This document shows positions 48,062 through 60,224 of a DNA stretch of 64,000 nucleotides, one piece after another (within the stretch, counting starts at the first letter, position 1; the number at the start of each line of letters is the position of its first letter). The notes under the pieces are model-generated. The model ran no database searches, was not told the origin of the DNA, and was given only the letters and a program-made list of their open reading frames with translations. The stretch is from assembly GCA_007644065.1 (NCBI GenBank), contig VJWN01000026.1:248001-312000 (forward strand). Direction: 5' to 3'. Position numbers and translations under genes: made by a program. This DNA comes from Margaritispora aquatica. Its lineage: Eukaryota; Ascomycota; Leotiomycetes; Helotiales; Discinellaceae.

Positions 48062-49463
48062 GTGTGTTTTAATCTCAAGTGCATCCCTTTCGCGTGGTGG
48101 GATGAGCAAATGAGTATTGTCTTGCATTTAAGAGATGACGATTTGCAACTTTGCGGTGCCGTACGGTGTCGCCTGTGCTTGGTGTCCATGTGTGCTGGAG
48201 TTAGGAACGATGAGATGAGTTCTATGAATATGGGTGGGTGGATGGATGAATTATGGTGGTTCTGTTGCATTTGCATACTCGGGCGAAATAATCATGTGGC
48301 ATTGGGAGGTCGTTCTGTAAGATTTGTCTTTTGGGGGTCAATGAATGTGGCTTAATTTGACCTCACTCGATTTCGCTTGGTTTGGCTTGGTGTCATGGAA
48401 AAGTCCTTCAGGATTGTAGCTGGCGATTGTGCTATGTGTACTTGTGTTGCTGCTTGTGAAACTAGTGTGGCGGTGACCATACTACCAAAAAGAAGGGTGA
48501 TAACTCGGAAGTTGCAAGCGAGTGGAATGGTTAGTGCGATAAAATGTTAAAGTGGTTTGGAGGGAGATGAGGAGGCGAGGTGGTTTCTAGGTAGGTAGGT
48601 AGGTAGGTAGGTAGGTAGGTAGGTAGGTAGGTAGTATTTGGCATCAACCAAAAGAATGGAACGAAGTGTATAAGCGAGGGCGAAGAGGAGTCGGTTAGGG
48701 CTTGGGGTCCATGAGTAGAGAATCGATATAATATAGGTTGAATATTCAGGCTTTTCGTCATTTAGATCCTGTGAGAAGAAGCGTTGGGTTGGGTTGGTAT
48801 TGGTATTGGTATTGCCCTAGATATGGTATGGTATGGTGTGGTACCCATGGTATGATATGATTTCGAGGTAGAAGGGGCAGTTGGAGGGTGGTGCTGTGTT
48901 CGGTAAAGCTAAGCGAAAGGAGGGAGGCACATTAGAGCAGCTTGGGTTCGCTCTGTATATAAGGTATACATTTTTTATGTATGAAAGCTGTTCGGGGATA
49001 GGGGGAGTGTGTTGTGATGTAGGTCGGTGTTCGTTAAGGGGTTTGTGTGATATCGTACCTTCTTAGCATCGTAGCACTCCACAGGCTAATCCGTGTTATA
49101 TCTTAGACTAAAACAAGCAGTGATGCCATATTCTCGTCGCTGAAGACTACAACCAAGTAATTTAAATCCATGATAGTTTGTCTCAATTCACGTTCAGAGG
49201 TTGCTGATAGGCGGAAGGAAATATTTCTTATGGAGTCTTTTCGTTTCATATATTCATTCCTTCGTTTATTTCGAAGGATATAAGGGGTTTATGTCGCCCA
49301 TCGACAGTTGGCAAGATATCTATACCCAGCAAATGCAGCACTTGCGTATGCTGTCTATCTCGCCTCTATGATCAATCTCCAATGTAATCCCAATATACGC
49401 TTCACATCGCTCCTATTTCGAGCAGGAAGGCATCAACATCATCTCAGATAACACCAATTGGGT
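48062..49463. other. 1.4-kb convergent 3' region with microsatellite
   Basis: Between convergent Whi5/Nrm1-like (+) and TFIIIA (-) genes. It carries the TAGG microsatellite, TATTGG and ATGGT short repeats near 48795-48860, and T/G-rich sequence. No gene is supported. Confidence 0.5.
48588..48634. repeat. (TAGG)n tetranucleotide microsatellite
   Basis: About 11.75 perfect copies of the 4-bp unit TAGG over 47 bp, in the convergent 3' region. The same GGTA/TACC unit is scattered through other gaps of this window. Confidence 0.95.
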
Positions 49464-51285
49464 TCAACCAATCAATCGTCTCATCTCCCTGACATCCTGG
49501 TCCCACTCGTTGTCGTTCGCCTCATCCGGAACAGGCTCATCAGAACCCACCCAGAACTGACCTCCCTCCAAAGCACGGCGCTGAAGCTCCCAGTCCATGT
49601 CCGCAGTTGGATCGTCGAAGGTGCTCATTGGCGTTGACGCAAAGCTGGGTTGTTGGGATTGCATGCCGAAGCTGCCCATGCTTGGCTCGGGGTACTGGAA
49701 TGGCAAGCTATTCATGTTCATGTTCATGTCTATGTTCATGCTATTATCGAGGTAGGGCAGAGGTAGGGTTGATGCGTTCATGGCGGGAGTCCAACCGTTG
49801 TGAAAGGCTTGCAGATGGACTTGGAGATCATAGTCTCGCATGAAGCGGTGCTCACAGCCGAGGGCAAGGCATGGGATGGTGCGTCGAGGATCGTTTGCGT
49901 AGGAAGTGCCTACTAGGTCATCAATGAGTGAAGGCTTGCCTCTGAATCCTCGTTTCTTCTTTGGCTTCTTTTGAGGCACGAAGGAATCCTCATCATCGAT
50001 AAAATCGTTGTCCTTGTATTCATCATCGTCATCCGTTTCGATGTCTGATTGTGATGCATCTCTCTTGCGGTTCGTAACTGGTGGGAGGCCGAGATGTGTG
50101 GTTCTAATGTGCTCGACTAGATATTGTTTTGAGACGAAGTCGTCGCCACATCCATCAGCATCGTCAAAGTGGGCCACATCCGCATATGAGCTAACATCAT
50201 AGTTTCCACATATGAAACGTTCACCCAAATGAGCACTCTTGATGTGAGCCGTCAGGTTGTTTTGCTTTGTAAACTTCCTATCACATCCAGCATAGGTACA
50301 CGGGATCTTCTTCCTGTCTGCCAGTGTCTTTCCAGAGTGCAGATTTTCAATGTGCTTTTGAAGATCACTTTGACTTCGACATTTCAGATCGCAGAAGGGA
50401 CAGTTTGCATGCTCTTTTCGGATGTGAGCCTGATTCTGCTTCTCAGTCGCAAATCCCAGGTACAATGGATTTCCTTCCATGTCAAACTGTCCTGGCACAA
50501 CGCAGACTGGGCAGAAGAACTTCAGCTCTCCATGAACTCTCTCCACATGCTGACGTAGTCCGTTTGCTCCATCGAATCCAGCAGTGCATGTCACATTGGT
50601 AAGAGGGTCAACATGGGTACACTGGTAAGGTGCTAGTTGGAGGTGTTCCGAGTTGATATGACGTTGCAGTGTTTGGTGTTTTCGAAACGTCTTGTTGCAT
50701 GGCGCATATGCAGTACACCGAAACCTTTCATGACCAACATGAGTGTCCTTATGCCTCTTCAATCTCGTTGAAGTAAGAAAGCTCTTACCACATCCTTCCC
50801 AATCGCAGACGAATGAACGTTCGTGGGTATGTGAGCCCTTGACGTGTGCTTGTAGATGCTTCTCTTGAAAGTAAGCCTTGTCACAGCCTTCATAAGTACA
50901 GGCAAATGCACGGTCGTTAGTGTGCGTCCTTAGATGAGCAGTTAATCGAGCTGGTCTGTTGAACGTCTTGGTGCAGCCTTCGTAGGTACATTTGATTGTC
51001 TTCAATTCGGAGGGAAACTTCTTGCGTGCGCCTAACGGTCCAGGAGAGAAGGGTGTAGCTGGTGTATCTACAGTACGTTCGTCCTCTGAGAGATCCTCAT
51101 TGTCCATGTGAAAGTCGTCTTCGTCATCGTCTTCCTCAGCTTGGTGGTCTGCTTTCGTACGAGTGAGCAAAGTTCAATAGAATTTGAATGCCCTTACTGT
51201 GTAATGCTACTGAAGTGTCAATTCGCTGTCTCTTCGCAGAATTAAGAAATTGTGACGCTTTCCGCTTCCCTGCCACAGAAGCCAT
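49464..51285 (-). CDS. Transcription factor IIIA (multi-C2H2 zinc finger)
   Basis: Two exons on the minus strand (51285-51198 and 51151-49464) give 591 residues. After an acidic, phosphorylatable N-terminus come about ten C2H2-type fingers, the first being CTYEGCTKTFNRPARLTAH, with the TFIIIA signature of short linkers and mixed finger types. Two fingers are expanded (CTHVDPLTNVTC and CGNYDV), and a long linker with an acidic and Lys-rich block (KKPKKKRGFRGK) precedes the last finger, as in fungal TFIIIA. TFIIIA binds the internal promoter of 5S rRNA genes, and 5S rRNA itself, and recruits TFIIIC for RNA polymerase III. The tail is rich in Met, Asn and Pro. It shares a 246-bp gap with divergent RPB6. 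Confidence 0.9.
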
Positions 51286-51531
51286 AGCGAAGAATCACTG
51301 TTGTGGCATTCACAGATATTTTCGAACATTTGGTGGCACAAATATTTGTGGTTTCTAAAAATTATAGTGGCTCGGTAGAACCACGGCAGAACCCCTCAAC
51401 TTGAAGCCTTATTTTTCTCTGGGAGAGCAAGCCATTTCTGATGCGCCCGTGCAATTTGTCGCCATTTCGAACTCCACCACATCGACAAAAGCTCTACACA
51501 AATCTATCTACTATAATTCCCTTCAATCATA
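51286..51531. promoter_or_regulatory. Compact bidirectional promoter, TFIIIA and RPB6
   Basis: Only 246 bp separate the two start codons, so both promoters and both leaders must lie in this piece. No clear TATA box is seen on either strand; the stretch toward RPB6 is pyrimidine rich. Confidence 0.7.
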
Positions 51532-52200
51532 ATGTCTGACGACGAGCGCGGAGGTGATGAGGGAGGGTAAGCCTGGCACATCTGAATTACACGTCGATAT
51601 ATGCTAAGTTCAGTTTAGATTCTCTCCACACTACGACAACGATGAGCCAGACTATGATCAGGACGAGCCGGAGCCGTATGAGGAAGGTGATGCCAATGTC
51701 GAGATTGACGACATTGTCGCAGGTCAAAATCCAGATCAGCTGCTCACCCATGGCGAGCGCGGTGTAGTTGTTGGAGAAGGTGGTGGAGGACGACCCAAAG
51801 GTGTAGAGAAAGCACCAAAGGAGAAGAAGATTCCAAACGACAAGCGCACAACTACACCATATATGACAAAGTACGAAAGGGCGAGAATCTTGGGAACTCG
51901 AGCTTTGCAGATCAGGTTGGTAGCCCTAGTGATGGAGAGGGATGATTTATGAGTCAATGGATTGAGCACTGACTGGACTCTTTCTACAGTATGAATGCGC
52001 CAGTGCTTGTTGATTTGGAGGGAGAGACCGATCCACTGCAGATTGCTATCAAGGAGTTGAGAGAAAAGAAGATTCCTTTGATCGTGCGCAGATACATGCC
52101 GGATGGAATGTAAGCAAGCTCTTTGGTTTGAGCACTAACTTCCAATACTAATCACATTTGCAGGTACGAGGATTGGACTTGCGAAGAGCTTCTACAGTGA
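51532..52200 (+). CDS. RPB6: RNA polymerases I, II and III common subunit RPB6 (ABC23)
   Basis: Four exons (51532-51566, 51619-51915, 51990-52109, 52164-52200) give 162 residues. The N-terminal ~65 residues are acidic ([17 protein letters not shown]), as in all fungal RPB6. The C-terminal core has [20 protein letters not shown] and VPLIVRRY-type sequence (here [12 protein letters not shown]), ending [11 protein letters not shown], nearly invariant in eukaryotes. RPB6 sits at the clamp base of all three nuclear polymerases and is essential. The first and last exons are very small (35 and 37 nt). Intron 3 splits the Met codon of GMYEDW. Confidence 0.97.
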
Positions 52201-52634
52201 TTGCGAAAGCATTTTCACAGCTTTCTTTTCTCTGTATGTACACAAGTTTCCTTAGAAGGCGTACAAAACGGCGTTTGGCAGGATATACCAGAATTCGAGA
52301 AGAGTCTACAAAATGATAGATAAAGCATGCCATGATCATGCGAACTGGAACTGGCTGGCACACTCATATTGACGTTGGATTTGAGCTGTCGAGACGCCGA
52401 ACCTCAAGAGAGATGCCGTAAGATGTCCGAGCTGCAGGGGATTTTGAGCCGAATTCAGGGCGTCTCTCCGCTCTGCGGGGCAAGCTCTGAGGGGTCATAA
52501 AGCCTATCCCGTCATTCTACAGCGATGCGATGGTAAATCAATTGCACTTCAATGATAGAAAATAAACCACCTTTTCTCAATTGTCTTTAACTTTTTATCT
52601 CTCAGTCTCTTACCTCTAATCCCCATATATCACA
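52201..52634. other. Intergenic region RPB6 to S-formylglutathione hydrolase
   Basis: 434 bp with the RPB6 3' UTR and the hydrolase promoter. The last 60 bp is T/C rich with few G residues, typical of a fungal leader. No other feature is seen. Confidence 0.6.
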
Positions 52635-53656
52635 ATGTCTTTCAAAACCACAGCAACAATTGCCTCCTTTGGAGGCAAGCTCCTCAAACTGACACACGAT
52701 GCATCAACCACCGGCTGCGAAATGGCATTGAATCTCTACCTCCCACCCAGCGCAACCTCGAAGAAACTCCCCGTACTCATCTACCTCTCTGGCTTGACAT
52801 GCACAGGCGACAATTGCGCCGAGAAGGGCTTCTTCCAATATGCTGCCAGCCAGAAAGGCATAGCAGTCGTGTACCCAGACACCTCACCTCGTAACTACCC
52901 CTCCACTCCATCCGTCCATCTTTCCCTCGCAACCCCCACTACTACCGTACCTTCAACTAACACGCCACCCTCACAGGTGGACTCAAAATCCAAGGCGAAG
53001 ACGATGCCTACGACTTCGGCTCCGGTGCCGGTTTCTACATCAATGCAACGGCCTCCCCATGGTCCCAGAACTACAAAATGGAGTCGTACATCACATCCGA
53101 GCTGCCCAAGGCACTCTTCGCTTCCTTCCCACAGCTAGACAGCACCCGCGTTTCCATCACGGGGCACTCGATGGGCGGCCACGGCGCGCTGACACTCTTC
53201 CTCAAGAACCCAGGAATGTACAAGTCAGTGTCAGCATTCGCACCCATCGCAAACCCGATCAATTGCCCATGGGGCCAGAAGGCGTTTGCGGGGTACTTGG
53301 GTGACGGGGACAAGGAGGCCTGGAAGAAGCACGATGCTACGGAGTTGATTGCGAAGTATGAAGGGGATTTTGAGTGTCTGATTGATGTAGGCACGGGGGA
53401 TAATTTCTATAAGCAGAAACAATTGCTTCCCGAGAACTTTGCGGAGGCGGCGAAGAAGAGTGGGAATGATAAGGGGTTGACGTTGAGGTACCAGGAGGTG
53501 AGTAGCTCGTTTACTTGACTTCCTCGCCTAAATAGGGGCGGTTACTCCAACTTCTGTTGCTGACATTAGACGTAGGATTATGATCATTCGTACTTCTTCA
53601 TCTCGACATTCGCATCTGATCACGTCAATCACGCTGCAAAGTATTTGCTTGCATAG
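52635..53656 (+). CDS. S-formylglutathione hydrolase (esterase D family)
   Basis: Three exons (52635-52890, 52977-53497, 53576-53656) give 285 residues, the usual length. The alpha/beta-hydrolase fold shows [16 protein letters not shown] (oxyanion region), the nucleophile elbow [11 protein letters not shown] with Ser near residue 149, and the end [13 protein letters not shown], which carries the catalytic His. The enzyme hydrolyses S-formylglutathione to formate and glutathione in formaldehyde detoxification, in the cytosol. An Asp in DVGTGDNFY probably completes the catalytic triad. Codon third positions are GC rich compared with the genes on both sides. Confidence 0.93.
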
Positions 53657-53907
53657 TATGTATCAATTGTCTCTCGATGGCCTTCCGACTTAGCTTATCT
53701 CCATAGAAGCGACACAAGGTCAGGGCAGAAGCTCTAGACGAATCGTGTTGATAGAACATATGCAATATGCCTTTCTTTCCAACTCAATGATCATTCCGTG
53801 ACTGCACACATGCGGGTATCTCTGTTAACATGTCTCTCGTTGCACGGCAATCGTATGCGTGATCATAGCCTCATAATTCATAACTCGGGTGACCAGCAAA
53901 GAAAAGC
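53657..53907. other. Convergent 3' region
   Basis: A 251-bp gap between the hydrolase (+) and the Afi1-like gene (-). No feature recognised beyond the shared 3' UTR sequence. Confidence 0.6.
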
Positions 53908-56507
53908 TCAGCTTATTCTTCGATCAACCAGCATTGTCTGTCCATTACCAGATATGCTTTTGTCGCCCAGCTTGGCCCTCATCTCGGCTTCCGCCTCCCT
54001 TTTGATCCTATAATAAGCCAATTTTTCAAAGCGGCTCAGTGCGTTCCACCAATGCTGTCCAGCTTCGTGTTCGCTGATCCTTTCGAGGAGATCCACCACT
54101 TTCAACCTCACATCTCTGTCTTTGTGAAAAAGCCCTAGAGCTACGTAGAAGAGTCCAGCATGTGATTCAGGCGCCACCGCGAGAAGTTGGCAGATTTCAT
54201 CATAAGCGTGGGTGTGCTTCGACAGAGCCAAGTAAATCTCTCGACTGGCCCCTGGCGTCAATTTAGTCATTCTAAGACGATCATGTAAATGATGGAGGTC
54301 GAGAGCTTTTAGTGGCCGAGAGTTGTAAAGCTGAGCGAGATCCTTTCTCGCGTTAGTTCAAATCACTCTAAATAAGGACTGATTGTACCTGTTTGAAGCT
54401 GAAATAACTTCGCGTGTTTCTCCATGCTTCAATCCTGTGTACCCCAGCGGCTAATTCTCTCAATCGTGACGGTTCATCACTCCAAACGTATCCATGACCA
54501 CTCAGACCCTCGTTTGTCGGATCTGCCTCTTCTACACCGATGTGAAGTGCACTAGCCCCATATACGCTCTCCTCAAATGCTGCTGCTATCCTAGTGAATT
54601 TCTCAACCCAATCACGCCATTTAGCACGTATAACACCCTCTCCATGCCTGGCAGCAATACTACGCAAAACGTCGTTCATAAAGGCTGCATCTCCTGTCAA
54701 ATCCGAGCCTGCATTTGTCGTTGACCCATTTACCGCGCTTGCATACATAGGATTCTGTGACTGGAAACTGTACAGCCCCTCGCTTAAGGGGGCAGGCTCG
54801 ATTTTGTTGCTGATTTTCACACGTCCAGAAGGTAGATCACACAGAACATCCCACCACTCGGGATGGTTCTCAAACGTTGGATTAGTGACACCTGCTATGA
54901 ATCCAGGCACTTTCAGCAAGTCATCAATCTTACTCAGATCGGTATATGGAAAGGCGTGCCGTGTAAATCCTCTTAATATGCCACCAGACGCAAGTGCACA
55001 GGCTGCAAGTACGGCTTCTGCTACCTCACCAGAAGGTCGGTTGTGACCTAGGAAGATAACTCGTTTCTGGGTTATAAGAGCATTTGCTAGAATAATGATA
55101 GGATGCGTGAAAACCCCACTAGTCGTAAGATGGGGATGCAGGGCGAATGCCTGAGGAGTTTTTGCGTGCACTTCGGCAAAAGTAGTAATGAGTTTGATGA
55201 GGGAAAAGTCACCCACAGTTTCTGGCGAAATAGCAACAGGCACCTTGATAGGGATTGGAATCCCGTTGTAGACAACTTTCGTTTCGAATTCGTGGGTGTC
55301 TCGAGGTACCGAGTAGGTCGAATGTGCCTGGACGTGTGCTTTTGTCCCATTTCTCGTCAGATCCATCCGCCTCTCAGGACTTTCCGACATATTAGCAATA
55401 TCCTCAGGTGAGTCTCCTCTATCTTCTGCCATTCGCATTTGAATCATTTGCTCGAATTTCTCGACAAACAAATCTTTATTATCACTAGCCTGGAGGAGAT
55501 GTCTTTCCAGCAAGCTCAGTCTAGGCATTAATGAGAGGTCCATAGAGTTCACAGCATCGTAAAGCAACGCCAGCGTTGCCGGTTGTGGTGATTTAAAATA
55601 TTCATCAAGCGCCAGCAATAGTAGTGGCTAGACATAATGTTAGTAGCTGACTCGAGTGAAATGAAACATTGGCACAGACCTTGTAGATGTGTAGAAAAGG
55701 ATGCCGTGTACAGATAGCCATGGCCTTCACTACAGCCCCTCTTAACACGGTATCGTCACGCTTTGTGTTGACCAAATTAAGTACGTATATTAACGGTGGT
55801 CCTTCACCACCTTCCGCCTCGCTATCGTCAGACTCCTCCGCCGAATCATCTCCTAACTCATCGTCGTCTCCAGACTCAATATCATCATCAGCCAACAATC
55901 CTGCATCCCGATCTTTCCTTCGCTGCCTTCTCCGTTTTCTCTCTTCTTTTTGCTCTGCCTCTTCCTCCTCTTGACTTGTATCTTTGTGGAGGAAAAAGAT
56001 GGTCCAATCCTGATTCCGCACATGGGCTTGGTCTGGCAACATCAACTCTGCCAGCATGTGCTCATCTCCTGTAATTGCTACTGGGAATTGATGTTCCATT
56101 AGAGGCCCTTTGTCGATATCGAAGGCTGCCACCAGGATGTACTCTACATGATTCTCGCTGTTCCCACGAGGGTACTGTGACCGTAGTTTTCGCCTTGGAT
56201 GGGCATCTGGGTTATACCTTCTCGGTGGCAGAAGGGACGAATGCTGAGAGCTTACCCCGCTGGACGGAGTCTTCGAATTGAAGCTCGGATTCGACGTCCG
56301 ATCAGTATCAATCATCGGAGGATTTGGAGAACGTGAAGGTCTCGAGTTTCTAGACATTGCTGACGGACTTCTCGAGGATGGAAAGGAGGAAAGAGAAGCT
56401 CTTCGGGCAGCTCCAGGAACAGTTTCAGTACTAGCTGTTGGCCGCTGCTGCATAACTTTGGTCGCCTTGGTAGGACGGTAAATGGTAGGGTAGGCGTATG
56501 AAGACAT
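53908..56507 (-). CDS. AFI1: Afi1/Mesa-like docking and polarity protein
   Basis: Three exons on the minus strand (56507-55680, 55627-54389, 54342-53908) give 833 residues. Residues ~120-180 start the Afi1 N-terminal docking domain ([20 protein letters not shown], then HQFP). A Glu/Lys/Asp-rich insertion follows (about 205-255). The second exon holds the SPA (stabilisation of polarity axis) region with [37 protein letters not shown] and [19 protein letters not shown]. In yeast Afi1 binds the small GTPase Arf3 and helps maintain the polarity axis; the Aspergillus relative MesA acts at hyphal tips. The preceding in-frame ATG at 56570 ([10 protein letters not shown]) is an alternative start. The last intron is 46 bp with an ACTAAC branch site. 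Confidence 0.85.
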
Positions 56508-57062
56508 TGGCACATGAACGTCCCCTGAGGCTTGGGCAATCCTTCTCCACTTTAACAAGGTTCGAAACAAGCATCAGAATTCGGGGAGCGCGAACACATT
56601 CACCAAAGCGACAGTAACAATGCCAAAATAAAAAGATGTTCGAAAACAACTGTAAATAGATTTCAGAATTTTCTTGTGTTACTCCTGAATTGACATCGGA
56701 GAAAGACGTCCTTGACGTGTGATGCAACCTCTATATTGCGACGCTGTATTACCCCTGAGGCTCAATCGAGTCCAACAAGGCTGTGGTGGCGGCTGTGGGA
56801 GTGGCACAGGCTTTTGTTTGTTTACATTCAATCCAGATTGAGAACCACATTTTCAAGAGCATCCAATATCTCAACATCGCACAGCTATCCTACCCAATTG
56901 TTTCATTATCGCTACGAATTAAAACATCCTGCATCTCTAGACCTCTTGGCAACGCTCGAAAATTTAGAAGCTTTGCCGCTTAACATTTACCTACCTACCT
57001 CTGTCAGTACTTCGCAACTTCCCAATCCAATATATCTCATTCCTAAGCAATAATAGATCACA
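56508..57062. promoter_or_regulatory. Divergent promoter region, AFI1 and EF-hand gene
   Basis: 555 bp separate the start codons of two divergent cell-polarity/cytoskeleton genes. Right end carries CTACCTACCT (about 56991-57000) shortly before the EF-hand start codon. No TATA box is evident. Confidence 0.5.
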
Positions 57063-57978
57063 ATGGCAGCGTCATACAAGCCATCCCCTTTATCCTATGG
57101 ATCTCCCAGAGCGTCGCCATTCCGTAGACCGGAAAGTCCAGCATCTCCATCACCTTTGCGACAATCAACACCAAATCCATCCCCCACCAAAATGGCAACG
57201 CAAACAACTACAACACCATCAAGACTCGGTCGTGGCTCGACACCAGTAGCTGTGACTGAGACAGAAGCATGGACGCCTCGAGGTCTACCCCAAGTGCCAA
57301 TACGGAGAGAGCGAGAACCTTCACCTACACCGGGTGCAAGGAATAGTCCTGGGTTTGGCGGCATGCTGGCGACAAGATCACATAGCGATAGCAATGCACT
57401 TGCGAAATTGCAGCCTGCGCAGGTTAGGGAGTTGCGAGAGGGGTTTCAGATACTTGATAGAGATAGCGATGGGCAGGTAGTGAGAGACGACGTCACGGAT
57501 ATGTTAACACAGCTGGGTATGTTCCGTGTAAATAACCTCAACAAATCTATCTGACAAGGATATAGGTCTCTCGGCGAACACATCCGACGTGTCAGCATAT
57601 TTCCCTCCATCGTCATCACAAGCCATTACGCTTCCAACATATCTAAACTCCATGGCCGGACTTCTAGCCTCACTATCGCCTTCATCCGAGCTCCTATCAG
57701 CATTTTCCGCATTCGATGAAGATGACAGTGGACAAGTTGACTTGTCGGAGCTGCGTGATGCGCTGTTACATACGGCCCCAGAGATGGGAGAAAAGCCCCT
57801 GACGGAACGAGAAATTGACCGAGTTATGAGTGGTTTCACCGGTCGGAGGGCATTTGGCAAACACGCGGGAGTTGGGATGGCGAAGAGAGGAGAGGTGTTC
57901 AAATATCAGGAATTCGTGTCGAGCGTTCAGGGCGGGGCGAGCGCGGAAGGCAAGGATGGAAGAGAGGTGGAAGAGTAA
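57063..57978 (+). CDS. EF-hand protein, myosin regulatory light chain-like
   Basis: Two exons (57063-57516, 57566-57978) give 288 residues. The first ~115 are Ser/Pro/Thr/Arg-rich with many SP/TP pairs (YGSPRASPFRRPESPASPSP), a likely kinase target. EF-hand 1 has the loop DRDSDGQVVRDD and an EF-hand 3-like motif reads DEDDSGQVDLSE; both look able to bind Ca2+. The layout and the LSANTSDVSAYF junction match the long-tailed fungal relatives of myosin II regulatory light chain (Cdc4/Rlc1) that act at the contractile ring and septum. It could instead be a calmodulin-like protein; the light-chain call is favoured by the spacing of the hands. It is divergent from AFI1. Confidence 0.75.
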
Positions 57979-58485
57979 TGTAATTATGTGGCTTATAGGA
58001 ACTCACGGAGGTATGAATTATGAGTTGTAGTTATAGTTGCTAGAGCACAGCAGCTTCGGTGGCGTGATTAGATGCTGAGTACGAAGTCGGAAATATTATG
58101 TCCTGCAGTATCTCGTCACATTGTTCTTTATATGCAAGATCTGTCACTGGTGTGTTGCGTAGGAGTTCCACTGAGTGGCTCACGGCAGATTGTGCGATTC
58201 AGCCGACCAACGCCATTTGAAGGCAATGAAAGCGAATGTGAATATAAGACTCTTAATGACTAGCTCTCAAATCACGAAACTTGCTGGATGTTAAGTTACA
58301 AGCTCTTCAACAACTACTTTATGTACATTTCTTTATCAGTCTATAGACACCTTGAAATACTCGCTTCCCTTGCGACGCTAAATATTACATATATACTCTT
58401 GGTCATAAATCATGGTCGTCAATCATGCCATCATGCAGAATCATAAACTCATAAGCCACGCTCGCTCACTGACTCACTAACTCAA
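57979..58485. other. Convergent 3' region
   Basis: 507 bp between the EF-hand gene (+) and the CorA-like gene (-). AT-rich, with CTCATAA/ACTCA-type short repeats near 58440-58490. Nothing else recognised. Confidence 0.5.
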
Positions 58486-60224
58486 TCATTCCTTCTTCTT
58501 CGTATCCCACGTACTCGCCTTACTCATCGTCCTCTTCCGCATCATGGCCATGATATTCCTCTCCATAGCCTCGCTCCCCTTCTCCAAGTCCATATCCTCA
58601 CGATCATACTTCTTCTCCCTCTGCCGTTCCCACACCCACCAGATTCCCACAATCACCATCGTCACCGGGATCGTCGTCGCCCAGTAGATCCAGAACTTGT
58701 CGCTGACCGTCGCGCCTTTCGGGACGCCGAAATCGAAGAACGTGGTTGAGAATACTGATGCGAGGAACGCGCCGGGTAGGAAGACGGCGCCGAGGAGGGA
58801 GATGGTCTTCATGGCGGCTGAGTCTCGCTTGCTGGCGTGCGCGAGCTTGCGTTGCTCGCCGGCCATTTGGAAGTTGAGCTTGCTTTCTTTCTGAGCGATG
58901 ATGTTGTATAGCTGCGATTTATCAGTGTTATTCTAATCAATAAACTTGACAGAATTGGGAACAACTTACAGCACTCCTTTGAATCTCTAACCTTTGCAGG
59001 GTCGTATACGCATAGCTCTCAATGCCCTGCAACTTGACCCTATAAAACTCCATCCTCGCCAATAAACTAGCTTGTAGTTTTCTCAACGTCTCGTCCCTCC
59101 TCTCCGCCGGTAACTTGCCCTGGAAATCCTCCATCGCAGCCTTAATCCCTTCCAGAATCTCCAGATACGCCTTCGGTCTTTTCCACAGTACCTGAGAATG
59201 ACATTCCACCAGATCCCTATTGACAGCATCGAGATCTACTACACCCTCTTTCACGTATCCCTCCTTCTCAACAATCTCGCTGCGCATACTGACTGCATGT
59301 TCAAGCCTGCGCAGCCAGTCACGTGCATCGCGTTGCTTGATGTCGGACTTGTAGCTCACGTCATGGCTGAAGATGATAATAGGCAACAAGAGGGGGTGTC
59401 CGATCTGGAGGACGCAGGCGCGAAGATGCCGTATGCATTCTTCCATGTCGGAGCTGGGTGTTCCTTTTGCATATCCAGTTGTCACGCCATTATTCACATC
59501 GTGCGAGAGCATGAGCTCCCAGCCTCTAGTTTTACCCTTTTTCCGTACATCACTCTTACGGTATACGATTTCTATGGTATAGTGTTAGTATTTTGGTTAT
59601 GTGATTTGGGGTTGCTAGAGTGGCGATTAGGAATTGTAACGACTTACGGAGATGGGGTGTCACTTCATCTTGATCCCATGCTGCCCAGAAGAATGGCCCG
59701 ACGCAAGATGTACTTTCTATTGCTCGGTAGGGAAGATGAAGAGTCTTGACCATGCGTGTGTATACACGAGGCTCAAGACTGATATAATGTGGCGTAAATG
59801 TTTCTGCATGTTGTGCATTTTGCTGCAGGCTAGTAATCGATGTCCGTCAGTCTCAGGTCCTCACTGCCCCCTAAAAAACATCAGATGGATTCTTACATCA
59901 AACGTATACTAGCCAGCTGTGTGACACCAGTAGGCAATTTAGGAGGTGCAAATGCGCCCTAAATCTCATATCAGTTTGGGATCTTATGAGTCTCGGCGCA
60001 AAGCGTGCTTACCCTCCGGTGCAGGTAGTTGTCAAACTCATCTGGTGTAAGTGGGTGCTCCTCAACTGTATTCAGAGATGGATCCTATGTACAATCAGTC
60101 TAATTTCGGGAGGAGTGAGGCCGAGTGTTGCACTTACAGAGTAGGAAAAAATCTCTAGATATGATGTACTCTCGGGGACATATCTACACATGCCCACATT
60201 GGCCTCAAACATATAATCGTCCAT
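58486..60224 (-). CDS. CorA-like membrane protein without a GMN motif
   Basis: Six exons on the minus strand (60224-60138, 60084-60013, 59958-59897, 59829-59648, 59571-58970, 58911-58486) join in frame to 476 residues. The N-terminal part is soluble with PYRAIESTSCVGPFFWAAW, followed by long helices (RDETLRKLQASLLARMEFYR) that match the stalk of CorA pores. The C-terminus has two membrane helices, SLLGAVFLPGAFLASVFSTT and the WIYWATTIPVTMVIVGIWWV segment. At the loop where true Mg2+ channels have GMN the sequence reads FFDFG, as in many fungal CorA-like proteins of unknown role; Mg2+ transport should not be assumed. The tail is rich in Lys/Arg/Met. The start at 60224 is the first ATG before an 87-nt exon. 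Confidence 0.82.
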
